A stretch of 51,702 nt of DNA from JACJXF01 sp964404825. Lineage in GTDB: Bacteria > Bacteroidota > Bacteroidia > Bacteroidales > GCA-2748055. The notes under the pieces are model-generated. The model had not been told where the DNA came from, ran no database searches, and saw nothing but the letters and a program-made list of their open reading frames with translations. This document shows positions 28,043 to 37,050 of this stretch, in pieces (the first letter of the stretch is position 1; every line of letters starts with the position of its first letter). The position numbers were made by a program, and so were the translations under genes. Location of the stretch: assembly GCA_964404825.1 (NCBI GenBank), contig CAYOLQ010000015.1, positions 1 through 51,702 on the forward strand, read 5' to 3'.

Positions 28043-30094
28043 ATGGATTCTTTATTCGGAATCAGTTTGCCCATACACGATCCAGTAAGTGTATTTCTGC
28101 TCATATTGGTATTTTTTCTTTTTGCCCCGTTATTTGCCAGGAGGCTTAAGCTTCCCGGAATTATTGGACTGATCTTATCCGGAATTTTATTAGGCCCTTT
28201 TGGATTAAATCTGATTTCACAGGATATCGGAATAACCATGTTTGGCACGGTTGGTCTGTTGTATCTGATGTTTCTGACAGGACTTGAAATAAATCTGGTT
28301 GAACTTTCCAGATTTCGGAAACAAGGAATTTTATTCGGTGCTTTAACTTTTTTTATCCCATTGTTTCTGGGTTTACTTATCACATATTACTTATTAAAAA
28401 TGCCATTCAAAACGGCATTGCTTTTTTCCAGTATTTTTTCTACCCACACTCTTATCTCCTACCCGATTATAAGCCGGTACGGACTTACACAGATTAAAAT
28501 AGTAGGTATAACAATCGGAGGTACCATTATTACAGATACCGCAGTTTTATTGTTGCTCACTATTGTTGCATCCTCCACTCATGGAGAGATAGGCTGGTTG
28601 TTTTCTTTCCGGCTGGTACTTTATTTTCTGATTCTCATCGGATTTACAGTTTTCCTTCTCCCCAGAGCAGGCAGATGGCTTCTGGCCAGGTTACAGGGAG
28701 AGAATGGTTACCAGTTTATTGCAGTATTAATGATGGTTTTCTTTTCCGGATTTCTGGCCAAAGTTCTTGATATTGAGCCTATTATTGGCGCATTCTTCGC
28801 AGGACTTGCACTAAATAAACTGATACCCCAGAAATCACCCCTGATGAACAGAATTGTTTTTATCGGGAACAATCTTTTCATTCCCTTTTTTTTGCTGAGT
28901 GTAGGAATGCTAATCGATCTATCAGCATTACTTGCAGGTCCTTCAGTCCTGCTTGTAGCATTTATAATAATTGTTGCCGCTATCTTAAGTAAGTTTCTCG
29001 CAGCATGGGCAATGGAGCTTATTTTTGGATATTCAGTCGTAGAACGAAACCTTATGTTCGGCCTGAGTACTTCTCATGCTGCAGCTACCATTGCCGTTGT
29101 ATTGGTTGGATACCAGCTGAAACTTTTTGATACGGATTTGATGAATGTTGCCATCCTGATTATTTTGTTTTCATGTCTATTAGGATCCATAATTACGGAA
29201 AGGTCTGCACGTACTTTATCATATATTTATAAGCATGACGATAAAAATGAAGAGTTTCAGCAGTTTGAGAGGATCCTTGTTCCTCTGGCCAATCCGGTTA
29301 CATTGGAATATCTTATGAGCTTTGCATTTACAATAAAAGAATCCGGCTCAAAAGAACCCATTTACCCACTAACGGTATTGCAGGATGATGGAACAGCACC
29401 AAGGAAAATTATGCAGTTTAACCGAAGTCTGGAGAAATATCAGATTGAAGCTTCTTCTACTGAAGAAACCATTAGCCCTATGGTGCGAATTGAAGTTTCT
29501 GCAGTTGACGGCATACTGAGAGCAATAAAAGAGAAAATGATTACGAAAATCATTATCGGGTGGAATGTGAAAGTTACTGCAAGTAACCTGATTTTAGGAT
29601 CCATTTTGGAAAAACTGATTGAAAAAGCAAATAAGATGCTTATTATTATCAATATGGATCGTCCATTGGAAACATTCAAATCTATTAAAATATTTATCCC
29701 TCCCGATGTTCAGAACGAACCGGGATTTGATGATTGTGTAACTACATTTATGATGTTTTCAGGCAGGTTAAAAAAGGAAACATCATTTTATTGTGAGTCA
29801 TCTACTCACGCCTACATTGAAGCACAAATAAAAAATCTGGTTTTCGAAGCCCAGGGATACAGAATTGTGGATTTTACTGACTGGAGTAATTTCGGTACTT
29901 ATGCAAAAACCATTCAGACAGACGAGTTACTGATTATCTTCAACTCCAGGCCAAAATCATTTTCCTATCAGGCATATCTGGATAATATACCGAGGATTTT
30001 AAGCCGTAGTTTCAACGATCATAGTTTTGTTCTGGTATACCCTGAAGATCAGGTTCAGCTGGATGATACCCTTTCCAGCAGGCTGGGGACTTAA
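28043..30094 (+). CDS. CPA2-family cation/proton antiporter with C-terminal USP-like domain
   Basis: 683 residues. About twelve transmembrane helices in the first 395 residues match the Na+/H+ or K+/H+ exchanger superfamily (PGIIGLILSGILLGPFGL, FLTGLEINL, AFFAGLALNKLIP). The conserved Asp of the ion pathway is probably in TIITDTAVLL. The C-terminal ~280 residues are cytoplasmic and look like two universal-stress-protein-like units, perhaps regulatory. Ion specificity is not predictable. It is divergent from dapD and convergent with znuB, which abuts its stop codon. Confidence 0.88.
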   Translation: MDSLFGISLPIHDPVSVFLLILVFFLFAPLFARRLKLPGIIGLILSGILLGPFGLNLISQDIGITMFGTVGLLYLMFLTGLEINLVELSRFRKQGILFGALTFFIPLFLGLLITYYLLKMPFKTALLFSSIFSTHTLISYPIISRYGLTQIKIVGITIGGTIITDTAVLLLLTIVASSTHGEIGWLFSFRLVLYFLILIGFTVFLLPRAGRWLLARLQGENGYQFIAVLMMVFFSGFLAKVLDIEPIIGAFFAGLALNKLIPQKSPLMNRIVFIGNNLFIPFFLLSVGMLIDLSALLAGPSVLLVAFIIIVAAILSKFLAAWAMELIFGYSVVERNLMFGLSTSHAAATIAVVLVGYQLKLFDTDLMNVAILIILFSCLLGSIITERSARTLSYIYKHDDKNEEFQQFERILVPLANPVTLEYLMSFAFTIKESGSKEPIYPLTVLQDDGTAPRKIMQFNRSLEKYQIEASSTEETISPMVRIEVSAVDGILRAIKEKMITKIIIGWNVKVTASNLILGSILEKLIEKANKMLIIINMDRPLETFKSIKIFIPPDVQNEPGFDDCVTTFMMFSGRLKKETSFYCESSTHAYIEAQIKNLVFEAQGYRIVDFTDWSNFGTYAKTIQTDELLIIFNSRPKSFSYQAYLDNIPRILSRSFNDHSFVLVYPEDQVQLDDTLSSRLGT

Positions 30095-30925
30095 TTATTC
30101 TGATCTGGTTAAGATTGTACTGATCCACAGTACCATTCGTAATAATAAATAAATGCAAACCATACTGAATATTATCGTTGCACCGCTCGGGATATTAAGG
30201 AAGTAGGAAATTACAAGTCCTGAAAGCGAACCTGCAAATCCAATCAAAACAGACAGATATATTATCTTCCTGTAGTCTTTTGTAAGGAGATTTGCTGTGT
30301 TCTGCGGTATTGTTAACATCGAAAGTAAAAGAATAATTCCGACCAGTTTTATATTAAACACTATTGTAAGTGCAACCAGGGTCATTAGACTATAATTAAT
30401 GAATCCAACATGCTGGTTAAGCGAGATTGCATATTCCTGATCAAAGGAAATATATTGAATTCTTCTGAAAAACAACAGGAAGAAAAGCATAATTACAGCA
30501 CTTAATCCTGCCAGCATTAGCAAATCTTTACTGTTTACCGTAAGAATGCTCCCGAAAAGATAGGTCATCAGATTCGGCGCATAACCCGGAGTCAGGTAAA
30601 TAAAGATTATACCTATTGCCATTCCAAGAGACCAGAGCATGGCAATGACGGAATCGTTCCGGATATTGCCTTTTTGGGTAAAATATTCAATACCAAGTGC
30701 TGAAAAGACAGAAAAAATTGCAGCTCCCCAAACGGGGTTAAAACCGAAAAAATAACCGATACCAATTCCTCCGAAAGAGGTATGAGTTATTCCTCCGCTG
30801 ATAAATACAATTCGTCTCGAAACCACATAAGTTCCTGCTATTCCACAACTTATTGCAGCAAGCAGAGTAGCCAGAATAGCATTAACAAAATACTGATATT
30901 GGAATAATTCTAATAAATCTTTCAT
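30095..30925 (-). CDS. znuB: Zinc/manganese ABC transporter permease
   Basis: 276 residues with about eight to nine hydrophobic helices and the ABC-3 family sequence (SRRIVFISGGITHTSFGGIGIGY, VVFNIKLVGIILLLSMLTIPQNTA). It forms the membrane channel of a ZnuABC/TroABCD-type importer. It overlaps the upstream ATPase gene by 4 bp. Zinc is favoured over manganese because of the His-rich ZnuA-like binding protein and the zur-like gene in the same operon. Confidence 0.9.
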   Translation of the reverse strand: MKDLLELFQYQYFVNAILATLLAAISCGIAGTYVVSRRIVFISGGITHTSFGGIGIGYFFGFNPVWGAAIFSVFSALGIEYFTQKGNIRNDSVIAMLWSLGMAIGIIFIYLTPGYAPNLMTYLFGSILTVNSKDLLMLAGLSAVIMLFFLLFFRRIQYISFDQEYAISLNQHVGFINYSLMTLVALTIVFNIKLVGIILLLSMLTIPQNTANLLTKDYRKIIYLSVLIGFAGSLSGLVISYFLNIPSGATIIFSMVCIYLLLRMVLWISTILTRSE

Positions 30926-31689
30926 CTTACCGGTTTTATGTGTTCGTGCAGAACCCGATGAGGAACAGGACCATGTGCGATTATTTCAACCGGACAATTG
31001 TAAACGTTTAACTCCTCCTCATTTATTTCGTTGGAAGGGTGGTAATGCAGGTTTCCATTAACGCATGCAATTGTTTTTATATAACTTGAGATAGTACCGA
31101 GGTCATGGGAGACTAGCAAAATGGCTATTTCTTTATTCAGTTCTTTAAGAGTTTCATATAGTTCAAATTCGGAACGATTATCCACATAGGTACCCGGCTC
31201 GTCAAGAATTAAAAGACATGGATTCGAGATGACGGCTCTTGCCAGAAAAACCCTTTGAAGCTGCCCTCCTGAAAGCTCCCCGACCGGATTTGATGAAATG
31301 CTCTTGAGCCCGGATTTTTCAATTAGCTCATCGGCTTTCTTTTTATCCGAACCGGAAAATCTGAAAATAAGAGGCTTTTGGGTTGTTAGTCCTGAAAGCA
31401 CTACCTCCCTGACAGAAATAGGGAATTTTTTATCGATTAAATTTTGCTGAGGAAGATATCCGATATTTTTCCGGAAATCTCTTGATTTTTCAGGAAAATG
31501 GTAGGTAATACTACCACTATAAGGTTTGATAATGCCCAGAATTGTTTTTAACAGAGTTGTTTTACCCCCTCCGTTCGGGCCAATAATTCCAATGAAATCG
31601 TTATTCTGAACCTCAAAATCTATATTTTTCAGAACGAGGGAATTATCGTATCCGGCATTCAGGTTTTTTATTTCAAGTAGTAAACTCAT
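30922..31689 (-). CDS. znuC: Zinc/manganese ABC transporter ATPase
   Basis: 255 residues. Walker A is GPNGGGKTT, the Q-loop lies in GYLPQQNL, the signature is LSGGQLQRV and Walker B is CLLILDEPGTYVD, with H-loop LVSHDLG. It energises the ZnuB permease. The C-terminal tail has several His residues (HYHPSNE, HGPVPHRVLHEH), common in zinc-system ATPases and possibly a zinc sensor. Confidence 0.92.
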   Translation of the reverse strand: MSLLLEIKNLNAGYDNSLVLKNIDFEVQNNDFIGIIGPNGGGKTTLLKTILGIIKPYSGSITYHFPEKSRDFRKNIGYLPQQNLIDKKFPISVREVVLSGLTTQKPLIFRFSGSDKKKADELIEKSGLKSISSNPVGELSGGQLQRVFLARAVISNPCLLILDEPGTYVDNRSEFELYETLKELNKEIAILLVSHDLGTISSYIKTIACVNGNLHYHPSNEINEEELNVYNCPVEIIAHGPVPHRVLHEHIKPVR

Positions 31690-31776
31690 AGAGGATAGCG
31701 AATTATAAGAAGAAGATTATAATGCTTAAAAATTCAGAAGTAATAATCCATCTTTTAATTTAAAGGGCTTTAGTTT

Positions 31777-32685
31777 TCATGGCTTCACTTCAGGTACAGT
31801 TGAATCGGATAATAAATGCCCGAGTATAGTAATCATTTGTTCTTTCCAGTTTTCATCCATCGGGTCAATGGTAATAATTTCTGCGTTAATTTCTTTGGCC
31901 AGGGATCGGGAATTGTCAATGCTGAATTGTTTCTGGACAAATATCGAATGAATATTTTTTTCTTTTGCCAGATCTATTATTTCCTTTATATGAGCAGGAT
32001 GCGGCTCCTTGCCTTCAAATTCCAGCGCTATCTGCTGCATTCCGAAGTCTCTGGCCATGTAAGCCAGTGCCGGATGGTAAATAATGAAACTTTTCCCTTT
32101 TAACCTATTGGCATTTGCATTATAAATTGATTCTACACTGTCGACCTGAATCATAAACGAATTATAGTTTGAAGTAAATTCAGCAGAATCTGAAGGGTAA
32201 AGAGATATAAGAGCTTTAAGAATATTGAAAGACATAATTTTTACATTTCCGGGCGAGAGCCAGATATGCGGGTCAATCCCGGTTACATCGTCCGAATGTG
32301 CCGATCCCTCTTCTCCTTCATGATGATCATGACTGCCTTTAATCAGATCAACGCCTTCAGAAAGATCGAAAATTTTCATTTCCGGATTTGCTCCTGAGAA
32401 TCGGGGCATCCATGCAAGCTCAAAATCAAGAGGGCCTATTTTCAGGTAAGCCTGTGAGCTTACCAGAAGGTTCATTTGTTTTGGAGTAGGCTCATAACTT
32501 GAATGTGAGGCTCCGGGAGGGATCATCACATTTACTTTCAATTTCTCTCCTGCGATTGATTCCACAAAATATTTCTGAGGGAGAATGCTTACAGAAACAG
32601 CATTGTCTGTATGTGCTTCCGGGCTTGTTATACAAGTAGTCAGACAAAATATCAGAACAGGAATAAGAAGAAGTATTTTTTTCAT
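31777..32685 (-). CDS. znuA: Zinc-binding lipoprotein of an ABC importer
   Basis: 302 residues, cluster A-1 solute-binding protein. The signal peptide ends in a lipobox (CLTTC), so it is anchored in the inner membrane or outer leaflet. Metal ligand sites are visible: GASHSSYEPTP, DPHIWLSP, and a His in FIIYHPALAY. A His/Asp/Glu-rich loop (SHDHHEGEEGSAHSDD) between strands is typical of zinc rather than manganese binders. Second-last position in an operon behind yidD; the gap to znuC is 87 bp. Confidence 0.92.
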   Translation of the reverse strand: MKKILLLIPVLIFCLTTCITSPEAHTDNAVSVSILPQKYFVESIAGEKLKVNVMIPPGASHSSYEPTPKQMNLLVSSQAYLKIGPLDFELAWMPRFSGANPEMKIFDLSEGVDLIKGSHDHHEGEEGSAHSDDVTGIDPHIWLSPGNVKIMSFNILKALISLYPSDSAEFTSNYNSFMIQVDSVESIYNANANRLKGKSFIIYHPALAYMARDFGMQQIALEFEGKEPHPAHIKEIIDLAKEKNIHSIFVQKQFSIDNSRSLAKEINAEIITIDPMDENWKEQMITILGHLLSDSTVPEVKP

Positions 32686-32700
32686 TTTATAAATAGTATT

Positions 32701-33048
32701 TTATGAGGATCCCGGTTTATTATTTTGTTTTTTAATATGATTATGATTTTGCCCCGCAGGGTTTTTGTGCCTGAAAAGCGGTTCTCCTTTGCGGGGTACG
32801 GGATCAAAACCGTGACCACCCCATGGATTGCACCTTCCTATCCTTGTTATTCCAAGAAAAAGACCTTTAATAACTCCGTGCTCTTTTAATGCCTCAATTG
32901 TGTATTGTGAACATGTTGGAGTGTATCTGCAGGAATTCGGAAGTAAGGGAGAAATACTTAACTGATAGAACTTTACAAGAAGTATAAAAAAGCCACTGAA
33001 TAGCCACCGAATCCCTGCTGATAAAGGGTTTTCAAATAATATGTGCAT
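32701..33048 (-). CDS. yidD: Membrane protein insertion efficiency factor YidD
   Basis: 115 residues. A membrane-associated helix (WLFSGFFILLVKFYQLSISPLLPNSCRYTPTCSQYTIEALKEHG) is followed by the conserved RIGRCNPWGGHGFDPVP segment that defines the family. The C-terminal 25 residues are a basic, Asn-rich extension. YidD assists YidC insertion of inner-membrane proteins. The start is taken at 33048, 4 bp after the Fur-type stop; a start at 33066 would overlap it. Its location inside a zinc-uptake operon is unusual. Confidence 0.88.
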   Translation of the reverse strand: MHILFENPLSAGIRWLFSGFFILLVKFYQLSISPLLPNSCRYTPTCSQYTIEALKEHGVIKGLFLGITRIGRCNPWGGHGFDPVPRKGEPLFRHKNPAGQNHNHIKKQNNKPGSS

Positions 33049-33052
33049 GATT

Positions 33053-33469
33053 TTATTGCGGCTCATGACGGCAGTTTTTACAGATCCCCAGAATAATGAA
33101 CTGGTTTTCAATTTTAGTAAATCCTTCAGGCAGCTTATAGTCTTCAACCAGAAGTTCTTCAAAACAAAAAGTATTGTTACACTCTTTGCATTCAAAATGA
33201 AGATGATCGGCTTTTTTCCCGAAAACAGGTTTACCTGATACAAGCTTGAATTTTACAGCTTCTTCGGATAGAATTCTATGGACAATATTTTTCTCAACCA
33301 AAGAATTCAGATTGCGGTATATAGTAGTGCGATTGCAATTTCCGTTCATTAGTATTTCAAGTTCTTTTTCGGTAACGGCTCGTTTGCAACCTGAAAGAAC
33401 GTTCAGAAGTTCGATCCTGTGCGAAGTAAGACTTAACTTATTCTTTTTTAAGACTATTTTGTGATCCAT
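33053..33469 (-). CDS. Fur-family metal-responsive repressor (probably Zur)
   Basis: 138 residues. The winged-helix DNA-binding part (SLTSHRIELLNVLSGCKRAVTEKELEI, NRTTIYRNLNSLVEKNIV) is followed by the dimerisation domain with the metal motif HLHFECKEC and a second CxxC (ICKNC) that form the structural zinc site. It leads an operon with yidD and znuACB, so zinc is the likely effector. The start is placed at 33469 (MDHKIV); the longer start at 33496 would overlap a 19-bp inverted repeat. Confidence 0.85.
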   Translation of the reverse strand: MDHKIVLKKNKLSLTSHRIELLNVLSGCKRAVTEKELEILMNGNCNRTTIYRNLNSLVEKNIVHRILSEEAVKFKLVSGKPVFGKKADHLHFECKECNNTFCFEELLVEDYKLPEGFTKIENQFIILGICKNCRHEPQ

Positions 33470-33478
33470 TCCGGAATA

Positions 33479-33497
33479 TTTGCAACTGAATTGCAAA
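33479..33497. promoter_or_regulatory. Inverted repeat, candidate Zur/Fur operator
   Basis: TTTGCAACTGAATTGCAAA: perfect 7-bp arms with a 5-bp spacer, ending 10 bp before the fur-type start. Position and symmetry fit autoregulation of the zinc operon. Confidence 0.5.
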
Positions 33498-33642
33498 TTT
33501 AAGCAAATCTGTTAATTAATTTAGACTTTTTCTATCTGTTTTTTATAAAAGATATTTCCATCTTTGTGCACTTAAATTGATTTGGTTACAAATTGAATTA
33601 AAACAATTAAATAAACTTTCAAACTGTCCAAAAAATTGGCAA

Positions 33643-34902
33643 ATGAATAAAGAAGTAAAACCAGAACATATGAAAGACGCAGTTGCGATATTATGTGCAG
33701 GTGGTCCTGCTCCGGGCATAAATACTGTAATCAGTTCAGTAACAAAGATATTTCTTCAGAACGGATATCAGGTATTGGGATTAAACGGTGGTTATAAATC
33801 GTTATTTTCAGCTGAGCCGGCTTTTGATTATCTCGATTTCGAGTATGCTGACCAGATATACAGCAGAGGGGGCTCAGCACTCAAAATGAGCCGCTACAAG
33901 CCAAAAGATGATGAATTTAAAACTGATTTCTTCCGGAGAAATAATGTGAAAATTCTTGTGACAATTGGTGGTGACGATACTGCTTCAACTGCCAATCGTC
34001 TTGCAAAATATCTGGAGAGCCAGAAAATGGATGTAAAAAACATACATGTTCCTAAAACGATTGATAATGACCTTCCTCTTCCCGAAGGCACCCCAACATT
34101 CGGATATCATTCAGCAAAGGAAGAAGGAGTAAGGATAGCATCAACTATTTATGAAGACGCCCGCACAAGCGGAAACTGGTTTGTTGTTTCAGCAATGGGC
34201 AGGGAGGCGGGTCACCTTGCATTCGGAATTGGTACAGCTTGTCATTTTCCCATGATTATCATTCCGGAAATGTTTGATAAAACTAAAATTACATTTGAAA
34301 AGATTACCAATCTGGTAATATCTTCAATGGTTAAAAGACGGTTATTGGGAATTGATTATGGAGTGGCTATCATTTCAGAAGGTGTATTTCATTTTATGAG
34401 TGATGAGGAAATTATTGCAACAGGCATTAATTTTACTTATGATGATCACGGCCATCCTGAGTTAGGAAACGTGAGCAAATCGCATATTTTTAATATGCTT
34501 GTTCAGCAGAAACTGAAGACTCTCCGCATAAATGTAAAAAGCCGGCCCAACGAAATGGGTTATGAATTACGTTGCTGCAGGCCAATTGCGTACGATCTGA
34601 ATTATGCCACCCGTCTCGGTCTGGGAGTATACAAATTGTTTAAAAAGGGTACCACAGGTTGTATGGTTACTATTGACCGTACCGGAGAAATTTCCCCACT
34701 GTTCCTTAAGGATGTGGAAGATGAAAAGGGTAAAGTAAAACCGCGTCTTGTAAATATCAATGCAGAAAAGGTTCAGCTGATATACAGAAACAATCTCCAT
34801 TTTGTTACTCCTGCAGATTATCGCGGAGCAAAAAAATATGTGCAGAATCCTGAAGAGTTTGATTTCTATAAGATACTGAACTGGTCAGAGAATGAGCAGT
34901 AG
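33643..34902 (+). CDS. 6-phosphofructokinase, predicted pyrophosphate-dependent (copy 1)
   Basis: 419 residues. It phosphorylates fructose 6-phosphate to the 1,6-bisphosphate. The donor-specificity residues point to pyrophosphate: Asp112 in GGDDTAS (ATP enzymes have Gly, GGDG) and Lys138 in PKTIDND (ATP enzymes usually have Gly). Asp141 is the catalytic base. The start at 33643 (MNKEVK) is preferred; an in-frame start at 33577 adds an unrelated stretch. A strong terminator follows, so it is transcribed alone. The reaction may run in both directions. Confidence 0.88.
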   Translation: MNKEVKPEHMKDAVAILCAGGPAPGINTVISSVTKIFLQNGYQVLGLNGGYKSLFSAEPAFDYLDFEYADQIYSRGGSALKMSRYKPKDDEFKTDFFRRNNVKILVTIGGDDTASTANRLAKYLESQKMDVKNIHVPKTIDNDLPLPEGTPTFGYHSAKEEGVRIASTIYEDARTSGNWFVVSAMGREAGHLAFGIGTACHFPMIIIPEMFDKTKITFEKITNLVISSMVKRRLLGIDYGVAIISEGVFHFMSDEEIIATGINFTYDDHGHPELGNVSKSHIFNMLVQQKLKTLRINVKSRPNEMGYELRCCRPIAYDLNYATRLGLGVYKLFKKGTTGCMVTIDRTGEISPLFLKDVEDEKGKVKPRLVNINAEKVQLIYRNNLHFVTPADYRGAKKYVQNPEEFDFYKILNWSENEQ

Positions 34903-34907
34903 GCTTT

Positions 34908-34938
34908 AAAAGCTGTTCCCCGGGAACAGCTTTTTTTT
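34908..34938 (+). terminator. Rho-independent terminator after phosphofructokinase copy 1
   Basis: Near-perfect hairpin with an arm reading AAAAGCTGTTC, a short CCCGG loop, then GAACAGCTTTT and an eight-T tail, starting 6 bp after the stop codon. Confidence 0.93.
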
Positions 34939-35072
34939 ATTCTTTAGGCAGACTTTTCGAAAGACTTCCTTTACCGGCAGAACTGAGAAACATCAGGAAT
35001 CAGAATACACATTGTTTTTCCAGCAATTTTAACGTATTTTTATAATTCCCAGAAAATGTAAAACCTAACGCT

Positions 35073-36278
35073 ATGTCAGAATCAAAGCAAAAAAGAGGAA
35101 CCATCGCTATCTTAACCGGAGGTGGTGATGTACCGGGACTTAACCCGGCGATTAGGGCAATAACTATCAGAGCTCTCAGGGAAGGCTATAGAGTATTGGG
35201 CCTTAGAAGGGGATGGGCAGGAGTTATGGAACTCCAGAGAGATAAGGAAGCTGATAACAGTGATAATTTTCAGATTCTCACGGAAGAGATTGTAAACAAG
35301 GCAGGACGCACCGGAGGCACATTTCTTCATACTTCCAGAACACGACCCAGTCATGTTCCTAAGGAAATGGTTCCTGAACACCTTCAGGGCGAGTACAAAA
35401 AGGAGATTAATGACCTCACTCCTGAAGTTATAAAAAACCTGAATTTCCTGGAAGTTGATTATCTCATTCCTATAGGAGGAGATGATACATTATCTTATGG
35501 AGTCAGGATGTATCAGGAGGGAGTTAAAGTTATTGCAATCCCAAAGACAATGGATAACGATGTCCCCGGAACAGATTATTGCATTGGATTCAGCACTTGT
35601 GTTACCCGAACCATAAATATGACAAATACGCTCCGAACTTCGGCGGGATCGCATGAAAGAATTCTGGTTCTGGAAGTATTCGGGCGATATGCCGGCTTTA
35701 CAGCAATGCTTCCCACAATGGCCGGAGCAGCCAACCGCTGTGTTATACCGGAGTATAAATTTGATATTGAGAAATTAACGGAATTATTGGTTGAAGATCG
35801 AAAGCGGAATCCCAGTAAATACTCTGTTGTCCTGGTTTCTGAAGGAGCAACATTTGCTGGTCAGGATGAAATGATTTACAGACATCACGAAAAGGATATG
35901 TACGGACATTCCAAGCTGGGAGGAATTGGCGATGCAGTTTCTGAAAAAATTAAGGAGCTGAGTCCGCAATTCAGTAAAGGCAAGATAATTAATGTTATTA
36001 ATCAACAGCTCGGTTATCTGGTAAGGGGAGGGGATCCTGATTCAATAGACTCAATCGTTCCCATGGCTTATGGCAACCTTGCGCTCGATCTTATTCTTAA
36101 AGGGATACATGGCCGGCTGGTTGTTCTCAGAAACGGACGATATGATAATGCACCCCTGGATGTGGTTACCTCATCCAAAAAGCTTGTGGATTTGAAAAAG
36201 TATTATAATTCAGAACGGTATCGCCCTCATTATAAAAGTTTTGAGTTTCAACCGCTTTTCATAATGACAGGTTCATAG
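35073..36278 (+). CDS. 6-phosphofructokinase, predicted pyrophosphate-dependent (copy 2)
   Basis: 401 residues. As in copy 1, the donor-site residues are of the PPi type: Asp138 in GGDDTLS and Lys158 in PKTMDND. It differs widely from copy 1 (for example GGGDVPGLNPAIRA at the start, SHERILVLEVFGRYAGF in the middle), so this is not a recent duplication. It is separated from copy 1 by the terminator and 134 bp, and likely has its own promoter. A division of labour (PPi donor, seduheptulose or fructose phosphate substrate) is an inference. Confidence 0.87.
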   Translation: MSESKQKRGTIAILTGGGDVPGLNPAIRAITIRALREGYRVLGLRRGWAGVMELQRDKEADNSDNFQILTEEIVNKAGRTGGTFLHTSRTRPSHVPKEMVPEHLQGEYKKEINDLTPEVIKNLNFLEVDYLIPIGGDDTLSYGVRMYQEGVKVIAIPKTMDNDVPGTDYCIGFSTCVTRTINMTNTLRTSAGSHERILVLEVFGRYAGFTAMLPTMAGAANRCVIPEYKFDIEKLTELLVEDRKRNPSKYSVVLVSEGATFAGQDEMIYRHHEKDMYGHSKLGGIGDAVSEKIKELSPQFSKGKIINVINQQLGYLVRGGDPDSIDSIVPMAYGNLALDLILKGIHGRLVVLRNGRYDNAPLDVVTSSKKLVDLKKYYNSERYRPHYKSFEFQPLFIMTGS

Positions 36279-36301
36279 CTTAACCTGCGTACTAATTTTG
36301 T

Positions 36302-36321
36302 TTTATCCGGATCCGGATAAA
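36302..36321. terminator. 20-bp perfect palindrome between convergent genes
   Basis: TTTATCCGGATCCGGATAAA lies between the ends of the second phosphofructokinase gene and the SPOR lipoprotein gene. It can form an 8-bp hairpin on both strands with a short T run, so it may act as a bidirectional terminator. The stem is short, so confidence is limited. Confidence 0.45.
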
Positions 36322-36353
36322 GCATTTGTAAGATCCTTTAATTTTAAATGCAA

Positions 36354-36827
36354 TTATTTAAAGTAGATCCACGATTTAGATGCCAATACGGCACGGGCCT
36401 TATTCATTGCTGGTATTGCTTCTTTTAGCCCTGCATGAGTTGATGAAGTTACAAGCTTGAAATCTGATGGCCCGTCAATAATGTTCCCCTCATAACCCAT
36501 AGATTTGATTTTTGAAGCATAATCTTCTGCATATTTCTGATTTTTAAAACTCCCGACAACAACAAAAAAGCCTGATGCAGGAGCTTTGGCAGCCGGACTC
36601 TGGAATGCAGCAAGTTTTTGTTCGTATTCAGCACGCAGAGCATCCAGCTCCCTCTCGTATGCAGCAGCATCCTCTTTTACCTGTTTCTGAAGCTGGTCGT
36701 TTTGAGCCACTAATGCATCAATTTCTCCCTGTGACATTGTGGATTTTCCTAACCATTGATTAATCTTTTTGCAGGAAGAAAAAGATACAATGGATACCGC
36801 CAGAATATAAAAGATAATTTTTTTCAT
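36354..36827 (-). CDS. SPOR-domain lipoprotein
   Basis: 157 residues. The N-terminal signal peptide ends in a lipobox-like VSFSSC. A coiled-coil region (SQGEIDALVAQNDQLQKQVKEDAAAYERELDALRAEYEQKLAAF) is followed by a C-terminal SPOR domain (FFVVVGSFKNQKYAEDYASKIKSMGYEG). SPOR domains bind peptidoglycan lacking stem peptides, often at division septa. The start at 36827 (MKKIIF) gives the proper signal; 36833 is also possible. Confidence 0.87.
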   Translation of the reverse strand: MKKIIFYILAVSIVSFSSCKKINQWLGKSTMSQGEIDALVAQNDQLQKQVKEDAAAYERELDALRAEYEQKLAAFQSPAAKAPASGFFVVVGSFKNQKYAEDYASKIKSMGYEGNIIDGPSDFKLVTSSTHAGLKEAIPAMNKARAVLASKSWIYFK

Positions 36828-36981
36828 AATCATTTGATTAAATGTATAATATGACAATTTAAGCAAAAATATGAATTAGGGATAAAAAAATCCATTATTC
36901 TGCTGATAATTATTAACAATCTGTATTTATGATAGTTCAGGATTCCTTTTAAAGAACATGAGCTATTCTTTAATTTCTCTT

Positions 36982-37011
36982 TTTGTTGAGTGTGGAAAAA
37001 GATTAAATTTG
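36982..37011 (+). promoter_or_regulatory. Promoter of the dihydroorotate-dehydrogenase-like gene
   Basis: TTTG (36982-36985), 18 bp spacer, TAAATTTG (37004-37011). It lies 40 bp before the ATG at 37051 and downstream of a longer possible start at 36958, supporting the shorter protein. Confidence 0.5.
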
Positions 37012-37050
37012 TTTAATTCAGATTTTGAAGAAAATGCAATTTTATATACC

